Source: a virus
Virus record (IMG/VR): IMGVR_UViG_3300033153_014453
Coordinates: 1-59,721 of that record
Length of the DNA: 59,721 nucleotides
Strand: one strand, 5' to 3'
Both the position numbers and the translations under genes were made by a program. Position 1 is the first letter of the stretch; each line of letters begins with the position of its first letter. Shown piece by piece: positions 7,760 through 15,588 of this stretch. Below the pieces are notes generated by a model that had not been told where the DNA came from, searched no databases, and saw only the letters and a program-made list of their open reading frames with translations.

Positions 7760-7943
7760 TTTTTTCCTCTTTTTCTTCTTCTTCTTCCATTACATCTTCA
7801 GGATCGGTTAAATAAAACCAATCTTCTTGTTCTTCTTCATTGAAACAAATATCCAATGGGTCTTTTGGTTCTAAGGTAGCAAAAAAGGATTTTCCATTTT
7901 GAGTGAAGAAGTTAAAAAGACTTAGCATTTGCGCCCCTTTCAT
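7698..7943 (-). CDS. Acidic hypothetical protein, 81 aa
   Basis: The first half is ordinary, the middle is strongly acidic (EDVMEEEEEKEEKNE) and the end is basic. Such low-complexity acidic stretches occur in DNA-mimic proteins, but the evidence is weak. A GGGGCGCAAATG leader serves as ribosome site. Its last 62 bases are shared with the next gene. Confidence 0.6.
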   Translation of the reverse strand: MKGAQMLSLFNFFTQNGKSFFATLEPKDPLDICFNEEEQEDWFYLTDPEDVMEEEEEKEEKNERTKNGKRAKRNNRNHRSI

Positions 7944-8036
7944 TAGATTTAAGGTTAAGGTTAAGATTGGAATCTAAAAAAGAAAGGTTTTTTTATTTTT
8001 TATTTTTTAGCTTTTTAACTTTTTCTTACTTCTTAG

Positions 8037-8390
8037 CTAAACTTCTTGCTCCAAGATCCCAAGCTCTGCTAGCTTAGCAACAACCTTAGGATCGTTTTTT
8101 ATTTTTTCTTCTATTTTTTTGAGAAAACTCTCAGGAGAGGATTTTTCAAGAGGAGCTTTTTTATAGGAAGGTTTTTTCTTTAGCTTTATTATCTGATCTG
8201 GAATAGCATTAGCAACAAGAGTTGAGAACTCTTCATCTAGGGAATTTAATTTTTCCCTGTAGGCTTCTATTTTTTTGAAGCAATTTTTTATTGCTTCTTT
8301 TAATTCTTGTTTTTCTTTAAGGATCTCATTCATCCTTGTGCGTTGTTGTTTTATTATTAAGTGTTCTTTTTGATTTAGTGTAAGAGGCAT
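8037..8390 (-). CDS. Coiled-coil hypothetical protein, 117 aa
   Basis: Residues 1-60 form a heptad-rich coiled coil (LKEKQELKEAIKNCFKKIEA). A Lys/Pro linker and a second helix follow. It is the first gene downstream of the strong leftward promoter at 8472-8500, about 75 bases from the predicted start site, so it is probably made early and abundantly. Function unknown. Confidence 0.7.
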   Translation of the reverse strand: MPLTLNQKEHLIIKQQRTRMNEILKEKQELKEAIKNCFKKIEAYREKLNSLDEEFSTLVANAIPDQIIKLKKKPSYKKAPLEKSSPESFLKKIEEKIKNDPKVVAKLAELGILEQEV

Positions 8391-8436
8391 TTTTCTTACC
8401 TTTTGTTAAGAGGTTTTAGAAGGGGAGTTTTCGTTT

Positions 8437-8490
8437 TTCCATTTTATGCTACAAGGTGTAAAGTTTGGCGTATTATAGCATGAAATGGAA
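8437..8490. promoter_or_regulatory. 15-bp inverted repeat over promoter (putative operator)
   Basis: TTCCATTTTATGCTA (8437-8451) and TAGCATGAAATGGAA (8476-8490) are inverted copies matching at 14 of 15 positions, centre to centre 39 bp. The right arm covers the -10 edge and spacer of the leftward promoter; the left arm lies just downstream of the start site. This arrangement fits a dimeric repressor or a looped operator. Confidence 0.7.
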
Positions 8491-8500
8491 TAAATGTCAA
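8472..8500 (-). promoter_or_regulatory. Consensus sigma70 promoter, leftward
   Basis: On the minus strand TTGACA (8500-8495), a 17-base spacer, and TATAAT (8477-8472): a perfect match to the sigma70 consensus. It drives the gene at 8037-8390 and those to its left. Confidence 0.85.
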
Positions 8501-8560
8501 GTGGGAAATTCATTAAGGATTCTAATAAGTTAGGGAGAAGACTATAGGTCATAACTACTT

Positions 8561-8592
8561 AATAGCTACATTATAGTTACATTATAGCTATT
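8561..8592. repeat. ACATTATAG direct repeat within AATAGCTA inverted repeat
   Basis: ACATTATAG occurs at 8568-8576 and 8579-8587 (11-bp period), flanked by AATAGCTA (8561-8568) and TAGCTATT (8585-8592). A third copy of TAGCTACATTATA is at 9125-9137, between two of the paralogous genes. On the minus strand each contains TATAAT, so these may be -10 elements or binding sites. Confidence 0.6.
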
Positions 8593-8601
8593 AATTTATG
8601 T

Positions 8602-9072
8602 TTAAATTCTCAAATAAATAGGCATATCCTTCTTGTTTAATTGCTTAACCTTCCCATTCGGATAACAAATAACTACTTCAGTTATAACCTCAACTTCTTC
8701 TGCACATACAGTTGAGATACATTCCCCCATAGATATAGTAGCTTTACTTCTTTCATAAAACACGGAATAATTGTTATAAAAATCATCTAACAATGCTGGA
8801 TTACCTATTGCTAACGGTCGAATTATTTTTCCTTTTAGTTTTACAAGAAGTATCTTAACAGGGGAATTATGACGTTTTGCGTAACGTTTGGCTATGCCTG
8901 TGGTTGTAAACGGATCATTATAACAAAAAATCCCCATAGTTCCTTTGAGTGCTTTTGTTGTTTTTCCTTTTAAATAACGCTTGACATACTTTTTCGGCAT
9001 GCAGTCCTTTAGTAATGAATAATGGCCTTTTGAGACTAATTTGTAAGCATAAATTTCTTGTTCTTTTTTCAT
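8602..9072 (-). CDS. Paralogous family member 1, 156 aa
   Basis: First of three adjacent relatives. The shared N-terminus is AYKLVSKGHYSL, then a Cys, PKKYVKRYLKGKTTKA, then MGIF. The middle keeps a VKLLVKL-type strand and FYN; the C-terminus has CYPNGK where the others have FENGKE. The conserved K-S-H-Y-S and KRYL residues imply a common binding or catalytic surface. I do not recognise the family. It is the most divergent copy. Confidence 0.75.
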   Translation of the reverse strand: MKKEQEIYAYKLVSKGHYSLLKDCMPKKYVKRYLKGKTTKALKGTMGIFCYNDPFTTTGIAKRYAKRHNSPVKILLVKLKGKIIRPLAIGNPALLDDFYNNYSVFYERSKATISMGECISTVCAEEVEVITEVVICYPNGKVKQLNKKDMPIYLRI

Positions 9073-9169
9073 TTTTAGTTCTCCTTTGTTATTTCAAGAG
9101 GTTAGCAAGATACCTATTTAGGCGTAGCTACATTATAACTATTTTTTCGAGTTTTTAATTTTTCACCTA

Positions 9170-9613
9170 TTATCTTATTACCTCTTTACCATTCCTAAAC
9201 ACTTTAACAATTTCAACTGGCCTAACTGCATCTACTACATAAGTCCCAGTAAAACTTTGAAAATCTTTTATTGGGTATCTTATGTTGGAACATTGGCATG
9301 TAAGTAGTTTCTTTATATGATCAGTGTAGAATTGTTCAACCTTATCAACAGGGCCAATACTTATTGGTATGTAAATATTTCCTATTATTTCTACCATTAG
9401 AATTTTAGTTATCTTACTATCTGCTAAACTCCATAACTTAGCTGGTTGGATTGCTTGTTTTTCTGTAGCATAAATAAAAGTCCCAAGGGTATTTTTAGGA
9501 GCCCTAGTTATTTTGTTTAATAAGTATCTTTTTCTGTAGTTTTTTGGATAACATTTCTTATATAGAGAATAATGTCCTGCCGAAACTACTTTATAAGCTA
9601 TTTTACCTTTCAT
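9170..9613 (-). CDS. Paralogous family member 2, 147 aa
   Basis: Shares AYKVVSAGHYSL, YPKNYRKRYLLNKITRA, LGTFIY and a final VFRNGKE with the genes on either side. Starts three bases after the gap from member 3 and has AAGGAAGATAAAA as ribosome site. Function unknown. The three copies with different middles suggest diversification after tandem duplication. Confidence 0.75.
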   Translation of the reverse strand: MKGKIAYKVVSAGHYSLYKKCYPKNYRKRYLLNKITRAPKNTLGTFIYATEKQAIQPAKLWSLADSKITKILMVEIIGNIYIPISIGPVDKVEQFYTDHIKKLLTCQCSNIRYPIKDFQSFTGTYVVDAVRPVEIVKVFRNGKEVIR

Positions 9614-9616
9614 TTT

Positions 9617-10048
9617 TTATCTTCCTTTCTTTTTTGTTTCTTTTCCATTTTCAAATACATGTAAAACTTCAATAGGTTTAATCACATCTGCCAAGTGGGT
9701 ATCCAAGCGAGAAGAAAAATCATTAACCCAAAATCTTACATATTTGATTTTATATTTTTTGTAAAATTCTTCTAAATCATCAACAAACCCAACCCTAATT
9801 GGTATGTAAATATCACCAAGCACTTCTACTCTTAGGACTTTTGTTATTGTATTTTCGGTAGACGATCTTACTTTAGCTTTATGGATTGCTTCCTTTAATG
9901 TTTTATGGATAAAAATTCCCATACTATTTTTAGGTGCTTTTGTTATTTTATTTAATAAATACCTTTTTCTATACTTTTTAGGATAAGAACAATTGCGTAT
10001 TGAATAATGGCCCTTAGATACTACCTTATAAGCTATTTTTCTTTCCAT
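9617..10048 (-). CDS. Paralogous family member 3, 143 aa
   Basis: Shares AYKVVSKGHYSI, YPKKYRKRYLLNKITKA, MGIFIH and VFENGKE with members 1 and 2. Closest to member 2. Its start overlaps the end of the basic zinc-finger-like gene by 23 bases. Function unknown. Confidence 0.75.
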   Translation of the reverse strand: MERKIAYKVVSKGHYSIRNCSYPKKYRKRYLLNKITKAPKNSMGIFIHKTLKEAIHKAKVRSSTENTITKVLRVEVLGDIYIPIRVGFVDDLEEFYKKYKIKYVRFWVNDFSSRLDTHLADVIKPIEVLHVFENGKETKKKGR

Positions 10049-10715
10049 TTCTTATTTTCCTTTCTTCAAAAAGTAACTCACTAAGAACAAAATTTTCTCG
10101 ACTATTTAATGGCTTTGAGTTTTTATATCTATTTAATCTTCTTTTAAGAATAAAAATTCTTAACTTTCTAAAACCTTCTTCAAAAGATTTATTAGGTAAG
10201 AAAAAGTTTTTTTGTGTCCAACATTTATTACATTCAGGACATACTAAAATGCCACTTATTTCACTTAAAGGAATCTTTTCACTTCTAGGAAAGACATTTT
10301 TTATGTAAGGTTTCTTGTAAATATAACTTTCACATATTTGACATTTATTAGCATCTCTTAGTTTTATTAATGCTTCTATGGCCCATTTAGGTTTAGCTAG
10401 GGATCTAGACGTGAAAAGATAAATACTTACTCTTCTATCACAAGCGAATCTTCCGAAGGTTTTTAGCTTGTAGATAGAAGCAAATTCCAGAGAAGTTTTA
10501 TCTTTTTCTTTTTCATATTGGATTTTGTTATAAGCTGATTTGTTTTTGGTTGAGATTATGGAAGGTTTTAATGGTTTAGGTTTTTGCTTATTTTCATTTT
10601 TAGTAAGGTTTTTAGGTTTTTTTTCTTTTTCTTTTTCTTTTAAGACTTGTTTTATAGATTTTTTAGGTTTTAGCAAGTTTAGAAGATCGTCTTGGTTGTT
10701 ATTAGTTGTGTTCAT
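10026..10715 (-). CDS. Basic protein with CxxC pairs, possible degenerate HNH
   Basis: 229 residues. The N-terminal 70 are Lys-rich and disordered. Around residues 123-167 comes LRDANKCQICES, a stretch of about 30 residues and LVCPECNKCW. The layout (Arg-Asp, CxxC, hydrophobic middle, CxxC) recalls HNH endonucleases, but the central His pair is missing. It may be a zinc-binding DNA protein or an inactive nuclease. Confidence 0.6.
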   Translation of the reverse strand: MNTTNNNQDDLLNLLKPKKSIKQVLKEKEKEKKPKNLTKNENKQKPKPLKPSIISTKNKSAYNKIQYEKEKDKTSLEFASIYKLKTFGRFACDRRVSIYLFTSRSLAKPKWAIEALIKLRDANKCQICESYIYKKPYIKNVFPRSEKIPLSEISGILVCPECNKCWTQKNFFLPNKSFEEGFRKLRIFILKRRLNRYKNSKPLNSRENFVLSELLFEERKIRNGKKNSL

Positions 10716-10751
10716 TTTAAGGGCTCCTTTGATGAAGTAATAAATAGTTAT

Positions 10752-11144
10752 TTAATTATAAGTATAAGGCTCAATAAAGTCTTTGTAATATTCTTTTTGT
10801 ATTTCATATTCTGGCAAAGAAGTAAAAAATTCTCTTAAATAAGGAGTTAAAAGTTTAAATGTTCTATTGTCAAGTTTTAAATTTATGGGCTCAAAGAAAA
10901 AATCCCCATCTGGTAAAGGAATTACTTTTACTGAACCGAGATAAAAATCATGGAAATTTCTTAACCAAAAAGGCACATTTTTTGCTAAAGGTGAATTTAT
11001 AAAAACACCTATTTCATAAAAATGTGTTTCTGGATATGGGTTTTTTAGCTTTTCTTCTTTGAAGTTTTTTCTATTAGATATGAATCTTATCTTGAAATGG
11101 CAATTTTTTACTTCTTCTTTTGTTAAGGAAAAGAATGTTATCAT
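10752..11144 (-). CDS. Hypothetical protein, 130 aa
   Basis: Soluble mixed alpha/beta protein, Phe- and Tyr-rich (PYPETHFYEIGVFINS). No known motif. Its leader carries the AAGGAGCC site that recurs throughout this gene block. Function unknown. Confidence 0.7.
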   Translation of the reverse strand: MITFFSLTKEEVKNCHFKIRFISNRKNFKEEKLKNPYPETHFYEIGVFINSPLAKNVPFWLRNFHDFYLGSVKVIPLPDGDFFFEPINLKLDNRTFKLLTPYLREFFTSLPEYEIQKEYYKDFIEPYTYN

Positions 11145-11171
11145 TTTTAGGCTCCTTTCTTAATCAAGATC

Positions 11172-11684
11172 TTAATTAAGATTTGTCAAAATTATTTCCC
11201 CTGATTTTATTTTTTCTTTTGCTTCTTTATTGGTTAAGTTTAGGAAAAGGTTTCTTATTTTGGAAGTTGTTTTTGAGTAGTTATAGTAATACTTATCTAA
11301 GAATATTTTACCCTCATAAATGGCACTTATTATTTTTCCATAGTGTAACAAATAAGTAGTTTCATTTGTTGTTATTATGAAAGCATTTTTTATAGGGTTT
11401 CCTTTTTTATTATAAAGAAAAGAAATTTGCATGTTTAATCTAGGTGGAATTTCTCTTCTTATTTCAGTTGGTCCTTTTGTTGTCATTCCTACAGGCATAG
11501 TCCAATAATCAGAGCCTTCACTTGAGAATCTAATAACCACGGTTTCATTACACAAATAAACATTCATCGGAGGTTTATCTGCAAAAGGTGTAAACCATCC
11601 TACCCATTTACAGATTGGACAGTCATGTTTATAAGGTTCCAGGACTTCTATTTTACAGGTTGTTTTTTCGTTTTTATTTTTCAT
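11172..11684 (-). CDS. Hypothetical protein with CPIC motif, 170 aa
   Basis: Near the N-terminus EPYKHDCPICKWVGWF suggests half of a zinc-binding knuckle; the remainder is beta-rich. No further paired Cys is seen apart from a lone Cys at about residue 46, so metal binding is uncertain. Function unknown. Confidence 0.7.
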   Translation of the reverse strand: MKNKNEKTTCKIEVLEPYKHDCPICKWVGWFTPFADKPPMNVYLCNETVVIRFSSEGSDYWTMPVGMTTKGPTEIRREIPPRLNMQISFLYNKKGNPIKNAFIITTNETTYLLHYGKIISAIYEGKIFLDKYYYNYSKTTSKIRNLFLNLTNKEAKEKIKSGEIILTNLN

Positions 11685-11699
11685 TCTTTTTGCTCCTTT

Positions 11700-11732
11700 C
11701 TTTTAGTTTTCTTTTAGTTTTCTTTTAGTTTA
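11700..11732. repeat. 11-bp tandem repeat, three copies
   Basis: CTTTTAGTTTT or close variants repeat three times in the gap between two minus-strand genes; the last copy includes the stop codon of the 11725-12186 gene. The period is one helical turn. It could be simple slippage. Confidence 0.6.
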
Positions 11733-12186
11733 TAATTTCCAAAATGGTAAATTCTTCACAAATGCCTATATCTAATTTACATTTAGGACCAAAAATGATC
11801 TCTGCTTGGCATAGACGATAAATGCAGTTTTTGTATTTTATTTTAGTAATCACTCTTTCTTTGCTTAGCTTTGGAAAAAGTTCATTCCATCTTTTAAATG
11901 CTTTCCAAGTATCGGAAAGATTAAAGAAAAAAGACAATCCTTGGTCTTGAGGCGGGTAATAATCGTATAAATCATCAACAGTTTCTAGATTTAGAATTTT
12001 TGCTCTATGTTCTTTATCAAAGGTTATTTTTATATTTTTGTAACCTAATTGGCATTTACGTTTGTTGGTTACTTTATTTATTCTTAAATCAACCGAAAGT
12101 AAGGGTCTTATATTTAGCGTGGAGAAAATCTTATAGCCATATCCTGATTTTTTGTACGGATTTTTTAGAGAGCCTTTTATTTCCAT
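11725..12186 (-). CDS. Hypothetical protein, 153 aa
   Basis: Opens MEIKGSLKNPYKKSGYG. Mixed fold with scattered Cys (residues 45, 120, 127, 136, 142) but no clean metal motif. Codes in the same direction and with the same AAGGAGCCAAAG leader as its neighbours. Function unknown. Confidence 0.7.
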   Translation of the reverse strand: MEIKGSLKNPYKKSGYGYKIFSTLNIRPLLSVDLRINKVTNKRKCQLGYKNIKITFDKEHRAKILNLETVDDLYDYYPPQDQGLSFFFNLSDTWKAFKRWNELFPKLSKERVITKIKYKNCIYRLCQAEIIFGPKCKLDIGICEEFTILEIIN

Positions 12187-12220
12187 TTTTTCTTTGGCTC
12201 CTTTCTTTTTATTTTTAATT

Positions 12221-12880
12221 TTATTTTTCTATAATTTCACGCCTAATAGGCATAACAAATCCTATTGTTCCATAACTGCCATGAAATACTTCAATCATAG
12301 CATTAGGATCTTTTTCTTGTTGTAAAAAAGAGACATTTTTTCTAGTCAGTTTTTTAAATAAATAATAAAATAACTGGAAGTATTTTTCCTGAAGATAAGT
12401 TTTCTGTAAAATGGAAGATTGCAGGATTCTAAGCGGACGATATTCTTGACTTGGATTATCTAAATCAGGTTCTTGATATAAGCAAGAAGTAACAACAAGG
12501 GTTTTTCTCTTTGAGTGCATTATTTTCCAGTTCAAAATTGTATTATCATTTACTTTAGGTATGAATTTGCATTCATAGTGCCTTTCTGGTAATTGTTTCC
12601 ATGAAAAAACGGTATTTCTAAAAAATGGTTTCAAAGCAAAATTAAAATCAGGATTATCGTTTTTGTTTTCTAGAACTTTAATTAGATTTTTTCTTACATT
12701 GTAGTTATTCCTTCTATCAGTAGAATCAATGGAAAGTATTTTGTTTTTTATTGCTTCTTTTATGATCCATCTTTTGATTATAAACTTTTTATCTGAAACC
12801 CATTCAGAGTAAATAAAAAGTTCATCTTCATACGTAATTTTCATCCTAAGATGATTTTTTCTTGTTTTCGTAATTTCCAT
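12221..12880 (-). CDS. Hypothetical protein, 219 aa
   Basis: The largest gene of this small-gene group. Charged, aromatic-rich protein, no Walker, HTH or nuclease motif seen. The upstream site is AAGGAGCCAAAAAATG. Function unknown. Confidence 0.7.
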   Translation of the reverse strand: MEITKTRKNHLRMKITYEDELFIYSEWVSDKKFIIKRWIIKEAIKNKILSIDSTDRRNNYNVRKNLIKVLENKNDNPDFNFALKPFFRNTVFSWKQLPERHYECKFIPKVNDNTILNWKIMHSKRKTLVVTSCLYQEPDLDNPSQEYRPLRILQSSILQKTYLQEKYFQLFYYLFKKLTRKNVSFLQQEKDPNAMIEVFHGSYGTIGFVMPIRREIIEK

Positions 12881-12922
12881 TTTTTGGCTCCTTTCTTTTT
12901 TTCTTTTGGTTTTTAAAAATAC

Positions 12923-13291
12923 TTAACTTGTAATGTGCATAAGAATTTCTTTTTTTATTTTTTCTATTTCCTTTTTTGTAGTGCTTAAGGGTCCGTTTCC
13001 AGCAGAAAGAAAATTTTCTAAATAATCTTTTGCACAATTATGCTCTCCTAAGATGGAGCAGTCAAAAATTATTTCCAATGCTTCACACATTTGATCAAGG
13101 CCAATGCATTTATATACTAATTCCCGTGATGAAACGATCTTTTCTAAGAGTGTAATTTCATCTTCTGATAGGTCTCTTATGTCACATTTTACGACAATTC
13201 CTCTATTTTTAAGGTCTTTCAAAAACAGTAAAGGTTCTGCAATAGGATCATTTTTTGCGTCTTTTTGGTAAATGAAATTTACTTTTTTCAT
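12923..13291 (-). CDS. Hypothetical protein, 122 aa
   Basis: Mixed alpha/beta, with Cys in VVKCDIRDL, YKCIGLDQMCEAL and DCSILGEHNCAKDYL. The C-terminal 30 residues form a Lys/Glu helix. Function unknown. Uses a GAAAGGAATAAATCC leader. Confidence 0.7.
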   Translation of the reverse strand: MKKVNFIYQKDAKNDPIAEPLLFLKDLKNRGIVVKCDIRDLSEDEITLLEKIVSSRELVYKCIGLDQMCEALEIIFDCSILGEHNCAKDYLENFLSAGNGPLSTTKKEIEKIKKEILMHITS

Positions 13292-13325
13292 GGATTTATT
13301 CCTTTCTTTTCTTATAAAGTAAAGT

Positions 13326-13649
13326 TTAAAAACTTTTTTCTATCCACCAACAAAAGAACTCTTCTAAATAATTTCTCAAATCATATTTATAATTTAAGTA
13401 TTGTGAATACTTTCCGTGAAAGTGTAATTTAAAATCTAAAGGTTTCTTCTTTGGAATTATAAGAGAAAAATCTGCATAGCCTTCATAAAAACCATACTCG
13501 TCTATGCAGTGGAAGCTATTTTCGCATTTAAAATATTTCCCCTTGTCAGTAATTTCCCAATTACAATCAATGCCACTCCCATGAGGAATGTCAGTAAAAA
13601 GTTTCTTATCCTTTTCTTTTACATTGTGAAAATTTAAGTAATTACTCAT
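13326..13649 (-). CDS. Hypothetical protein, 107 aa
   Basis: Beta-rich with two Cys (HGSGIDCNWEI and FKCENSFHCI). Its ATG overlaps the stop of the upstream gene as ATGA, so the pair is translationally coupled. Function unknown. Confidence 0.7.
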   Translation of the reverse strand: MSNYLNFHNVKEKDKKLFTDIPHGSGIDCNWEITDKGKYFKCENSFHCIDEYGFYEGYADFSLIIPKKKPLDFKLHFHGKYSQYLNYKYDLRNYLEEFFCWWIEKSF

Positions 13650-13957
13650 TTTTCTTTACTCCTTTCTGATTTTTTCTTAGCTTGGGTTTTTTCCATTTTT
13701 ATGGTTTGCAGGTAAGAAAAATTTTCCTGTATGCCCAAAATGCCATTTTTATCAAAAATTACTATATTACCACGACTTCTATCATAAATAGTATATCTTA
13801 CATGTCCACCGAATTCATATTCACCAATAGGAACCCATAAATGAGGTTCTTTTGCTTTTTTCCATTCTTCATAGGTCATTTTTATTGCTTCCAGGCCATA
13901 AATATGCTCATGGCCTGGAAAAAGCATTTCTAGTTTATAACTTAAAGATTCGTCCAT
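13646..13957 (-). CDS. Hypothetical protein, paralogue of 14615-14938
   Basis: 103 residues. Shares with 14615-14938 an N-terminal FPGHEH/FGKEHEH element, EWKKAKEPHLWV versus EWEKQKRPYLWV, and YDRSRGN versus YDDLSRGY. A duplicated small-gene pair separated by two other genes. Function unknown. Confidence 0.7.
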   Translation of the reverse strand: MDESLSYKLEMLFPGHEHIYGLEAIKMTYEEWKKAKEPHLWVPIGEYEFGGHVRYTIYDRSRGNIVIFDKNGILGIQENFSYLQTIKMEKTQAKKKSERSKEK

Positions 13958-13977
13958 TTTTATTTCCTTTCTAAAGT

Positions 13978-14024
13978 AAAAAACCTCTTAGCAGTTTTTA
14001 GAAAAATTAACTGCTAAGAGGTTT
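13978..14024 (-). terminator. Rho-independent terminator, leftward
   Basis: A perfect 16-bp stem (13981-13996 with 14009-14024) followed on the minus strand by a T run. It lies immediately past the stop of 14069-14377. Confidence 0.8.
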
Positions 14025-14068
14025 AAGGGTAAGATTAAATTTTTATACATTAAGAAAAATAAGAAAAA

Positions 14069-14377
14069 CTAGATCTCAATCGTGTAGGATTCCGGAACTT
14101 GAATGTTCCGCCACTCGTTGAGTTTTTGTTTTAACGCTTTTACTTCATTCTCCGCCCAAGCAATAGCTTCTTGCGGACGGTTAAACAGAGGCGATGTTAT
14201 GCAATCGTATCTCCTATTATTGTATCCAAGTCTAAAACTCGGATCTGAAGGCGGGATGGTTTCACCTAGAATGCGTGGAAAAATAAATGCGTCTGGATAA
14301 TCGCCTTGGTCAACAACAGTAATTTTGGCCATGATTTGGCCGGTGGCTTTCTTTTCAAATTCTATTTTCAATTTCAT
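14069..14377 (-). CDS. Hypothetical protein, paralogue of 14956-15228
   Basis: 102 residues from ATG 14377, chosen because AAAGGAG sits 8 bases upstream; the longer frame starting at 14416 lacks a site. Ends AEN-EVKALKQKL and VPESYTIEI, like 14956-15228 (VPEDYTINL). The C-terminal helix plus VPE-YTI tail defines a small family. More GC-rich than genes further left. Confidence 0.7.
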   Translation of the reverse strand: MKLKIEFEKKATGQIMAKITVVDQGDYPDAFIFPRILGETIPPSDPSFRLGYNNRRYDCITSPLFNRPQEAIAWAENEVKALKQKLNEWRNIQVPESYTIEI

Positions 14378-14403
14378 CTTTTGTTCTCCTTTCTTTCTTA
14401 AGG

Positions 14404-14595
14404 TTAAAATGTCCAAACCCGGCCGATGGGATTGTGTGATACTGGGATGCAGTTAATCTGAGAAGTAATACGTTTGTTGTCGATTTTTTCAATCAAATCG
14501 TTTTCCCTTTGCTTGGAAGCAACATATTTACTCCCAGCAAAGTTCATTCTGATTGTTTTGAAGCTAGTTTTTGGTTTGCGCCCGAATGTTTTCAT
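14404..14595 (-). CDS. Small basic protein, 63 aa
   Basis: From ATG 14595 (AAAGGAGCAAAGAAA leader; the ATG at 14613 is inside this ribosome site) it reads MKTFGRKPKTSFKTIRMNFA. Basic, short, no motif. Function unknown. Confidence 0.6.
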   Translation of the reverse strand: MKTFGRKPKTSFKTIRMNFAGSKYVASKQRENDLIEKIDNKRITSQINCIPVSHNPIGRVWTF

Positions 14596-14614
14596 TTTCT
14601 TTGCTCCTTTCATT

Positions 14615-14938
14615 TTAAGGTTTTTCTGGTAGGATAAACAATTTTGGTTGTGCTCTAGTGTAACACGGTCCTAGTCCTACTATAGTTGCTGTCTCATTTG
14701 AGACAAAATCTTTACCTATGTTAACTATTTTGTTGTCCCTAATAAGCAAAAGGTATCCCCTGCTTAAATCGTCATATAATGTATATTCTTTGTACTTTTC
14801 TGTTTCCACCCACAAGTAGGGCCTTTTTTGCTTCTCCCACTCTTGGGGAGGCATTGAAATGGTGGTCCCTTCAAAAAAAAGATGCTCATGTTCTTTGCCG
14901 AAATGTTTTTCCAATTCTCTTATAATTTCGTTTTGCAT
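14615..14938 (-). CDS. Hypothetical protein, paralogue of 13646-13957
   Basis: 107 residues with the same HEHLFF, EWEKQKRPYLWV and YDDLSRGY landmarks as 13646-13957. The C-terminal third is unrelated. Function unknown. Confidence 0.7.
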   Translation of the reverse strand: MQNEIIRELEKHFGKEHEHLFFEGTTISMPPQEWEKQKRPYLWVETEKYKEYTLYDDLSRGYLLLIRDNKIVNIGKDFVSNETATIVGLGPCYTRAQPKLFILPEKP

Positions 14939-14955
14939 TTTTTACTCCTTTCTTT

Positions 14956-15228
14956 TTAAAGATTAATTGTATAATCCTCTGGAACCTTCGGCGATCTCGA
15001 TTCAATCGCCCGTTTGATCTCATTTATTCTTTCTTTCGCCCATGCTTCCGCTTCTTCAGAGGTTAAAAAAAATCCTGAATTTATGTAATACTTTTTATTA
15101 TGTTTCGTTAATTCGTTAATCCCATTTTTTCGCCAACCTAACCTTTTCAGCCAAACGGCTGTCTCATCAGTTGCAAGTTTACAATAAAGTTTTCTTCCGC
15201 ATGACCTAAATGTTACGTGAATTTTCAT
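14956..15228 (-). CDS. Hypothetical protein, paralogue of 14069-14377
   Basis: 90 residues. Shares the C-terminal helix (AEAWAKERINEIKRAI) and VPEDYTINL ending with 14069-14377. The N-terminus is a beta hairpin with CGRKLYCKL. Function unknown. Confidence 0.7.
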   Translation of the reverse strand: MKIHVTFRSCGRKLYCKLATDETAVWLKRLGWRKNGINELTKHNKKYYINSGFFLTSEEAEAWAKERINEIKRAIESRSPKVPEDYTINL

Positions 15229-15259
15229 TTTCTTTGCTCCCTTCTTTTTAAGATTAACA

Positions 15260-15317
15260 AATAATCCCTCATTCCTACTAGCAAACGAAATGCTTGCTAG
15301 TAGGATGAAAGATTATT
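15260..15317 (-). terminator. Long hairpin after 15313-15588 (terminator or processing site)
   Basis: TCCTACTAGCAA (15273-15284) pairs with 15294-15305, a 12-bp stem with 9-base loop; an outer AATAATC/GATTATT pair (15260-15266 with 15311-15317) extends it. No long T run follows, so it may protect or process the mRNA rather than end it. Confidence 0.55.
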
Positions 15318-15588
15318 CTTTTTTCTTAGCTTGTTTGAAGGCTATGGAAATAGTAACTTCCACGCCTTCGATGATTTCACTCTTTGAAAAACTTTTCCCT
15401 CGCTCATTGATAGATTCAATAAGCGGGGAAATTTTATTTTCTTCCTGATTAAACTTCTCCCATGCAGCAGAGAGAATCTCTTCCGCTGCATGAGCGCTTT
15501 TCTCCAGGATGGTTTTTTTCTCATCCTGGAGAAGTTTTAACAATTCCAACTTTTCTTTTGCTGAAAGTTTTTCTAAGTTAATTCCCAT
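15313..15588 (-). CDS. Helical hypothetical protein, 91 aa
   Basis: Almost entirely helical (LSAKEKLELLKLLQDEKKTI, then EEILSAAWEKFNQEE), probable coiled coil. It follows the terminator at 15621-15668, so it must have its own promoter or rely on readthrough. Function unknown. Confidence 0.65.
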   Translation of the reverse strand: MGINLEKLSAKEKLELLKLLQDEKKTILEKSAHAAEEILSAAWEKFNQEENKISPLIESINERGKSFSKSEIIEGVEVTISIAFKQAKKKE

